In this document: piece after piece, positions 5,811-6,002 of the stretch
Position numbering within the stretch: position 1 is the stretch's first letter
How the letters are laid out: each line of letters begins with the position of its first letter
Origin: CAYYNP01 sp964472545
GTDB lineage: Bacteria; Planctomycetota; Planctomycetia; Pirellulales; Thermoguttaceae
Reading direction: 5' to 3'
Length of the DNA stretch: 6,002 nt
Assembly (NCBI GenBank): GCA_964472545.1
Contig: CAYYNP010000444.1
Location: forward strand, 1 to 6,002
Position numbers and translations under genes: made by a program
The notes under the pieces: generated by a model
The model's input: the letters and a program-made list of their open reading frames with translations, nothing else
What the model was told of the DNA's origin: nothing
Database searches by the model: none

Positions 5811-6002
5811 ATGTCGACCACAAACCACGATTCCAGCATGGACATGGACCCGGCCGAGTTGCCGGTCGGTCCGGCTGGAGCGGCCGCGCAGACAGCCCGG
5901 GAAGAGGGGGGGATCTGGCTGGACGGTGGGGTGTTGGCGTGCGCTTGCCCCGAGTGTAGTGCGCCGATGTCGATTCGGCTGTGGCTGATGGTAGCCGATT
6001 GC
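5811..6002 (+). CDS. Cysteine-motif hypothetical protein, 3' end cut off
   Basis: The frame from ATG 5811 stays open for 64 codons to the window edge, so only the N-terminus is seen. Residues 1-32 are polar and low-complexity (MSTTNHDSSMDMDPAELPVG...). Residues 33-64 are more structured: GGIWLDGGVLACACPECSAP followed by MSIRLWLMVADC. The C-A-C-P-x-C group with a further Cys at 64 looks like the first half of a zinc ribbon or similar metal-binding fold, with more cysteines expected beyond the edge. I recall similar CACPxCxAPMSIRLW segments in uncharacterised planctomycete proteins; no function is known to me. The start is uncertain. ATG 5811 has no Shine-Dalgarno, whereas an in-frame GTG at 5745 has GGAAAGG at 5733-5739 just upstream and would add 22 residues. 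The frame closes upstream at the TAG at 5718. It is 286 bases past mscS, so an operon is not implied. Confidence 0.7.
   Translation, partial: MSTTNHDSSMDMDPAELPVGPAGAAAQTAREEGGIWLDGGVLACACPECSAPMSIRLWLMVADC

Noticed and set aside
1..6002. Mobile elements, tRNA, rRNA, CRISPR arrays or phage genes
   Set aside because: No transposase, terminal inverted repeats, cloverleaf, rRNA core motifs or regularly spaced short repeats were seen. The only long repeats are protein-domain duplications.

Overview
The window most likely comes from the chromosome of a high-GC planctomycete of the Pirellulales / Rhodopirellula kind. Three things suggest this. The first gene encodes a BBP7-type outer-membrane beta-barrel protein, a family I associate with Planctomycetota. 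The second encodes a large surface protein with a planctomycete-style N-terminal 'LExRxLLA' export motif ahead of SdrD-B-like and DUF11 modules. The partial gene at the right edge has a cysteine motif (CACPECSAPMS) that I recall from conserved planctomycete proteins. This assignment rests on recognition of the protein families, not on a search.

Layout. Bases 1-103 are a leader with a candidate -35/-10 promoter. Bases 104-1642 (+) encode the outer-membrane barrel. After a 37-base gap, bases 1680-4322 (+) encode an 880-residue modular surface protein. Its architecture is: export motif, SdrD-B-like domain, an unassigned beta-rich domain, two tandem DUF11 domains of exactly equal length, two SdrD-B-like domains, and a short basic tail. 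A 332-base non-coding gap follows (4323-4654). It holds one hairpin at the stop codon and a row of three small inverted repeats. Bases 4655-5524 (+) encode a small-conductance mechanosensitive channel (MscS) close to the E. coli protein in size and motifs. Bases 5525-5810 contain no convincing gene apart from an 18-codon ORF with a purine-rich ribosome-binding site. A gene starting at 5811 (or at a GTG at 5745) runs off the right edge.

How the genes relate. The first two genes are close, on the same strand, and both products are predicted to go to the cell envelope, so they are probably co-transcribed envelope components. MscS has its own strong ribosome-binding site and a long structured gap ahead of it, so it may be a separate unit. 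It protects the cell against hypo-osmotic shock, and no functional link to its neighbours can be shown. Codon and base composition look uniform, and I see no mobile element, tRNA, rRNA or CRISPR. I found no convincing undescribed multi-gene system. The points most worth a second look are the internal duplications and unassigned domain of the surface protein, its paired N- and C-terminal motifs, the hairpin row before mscS, and the truncated cysteine-motif protein.
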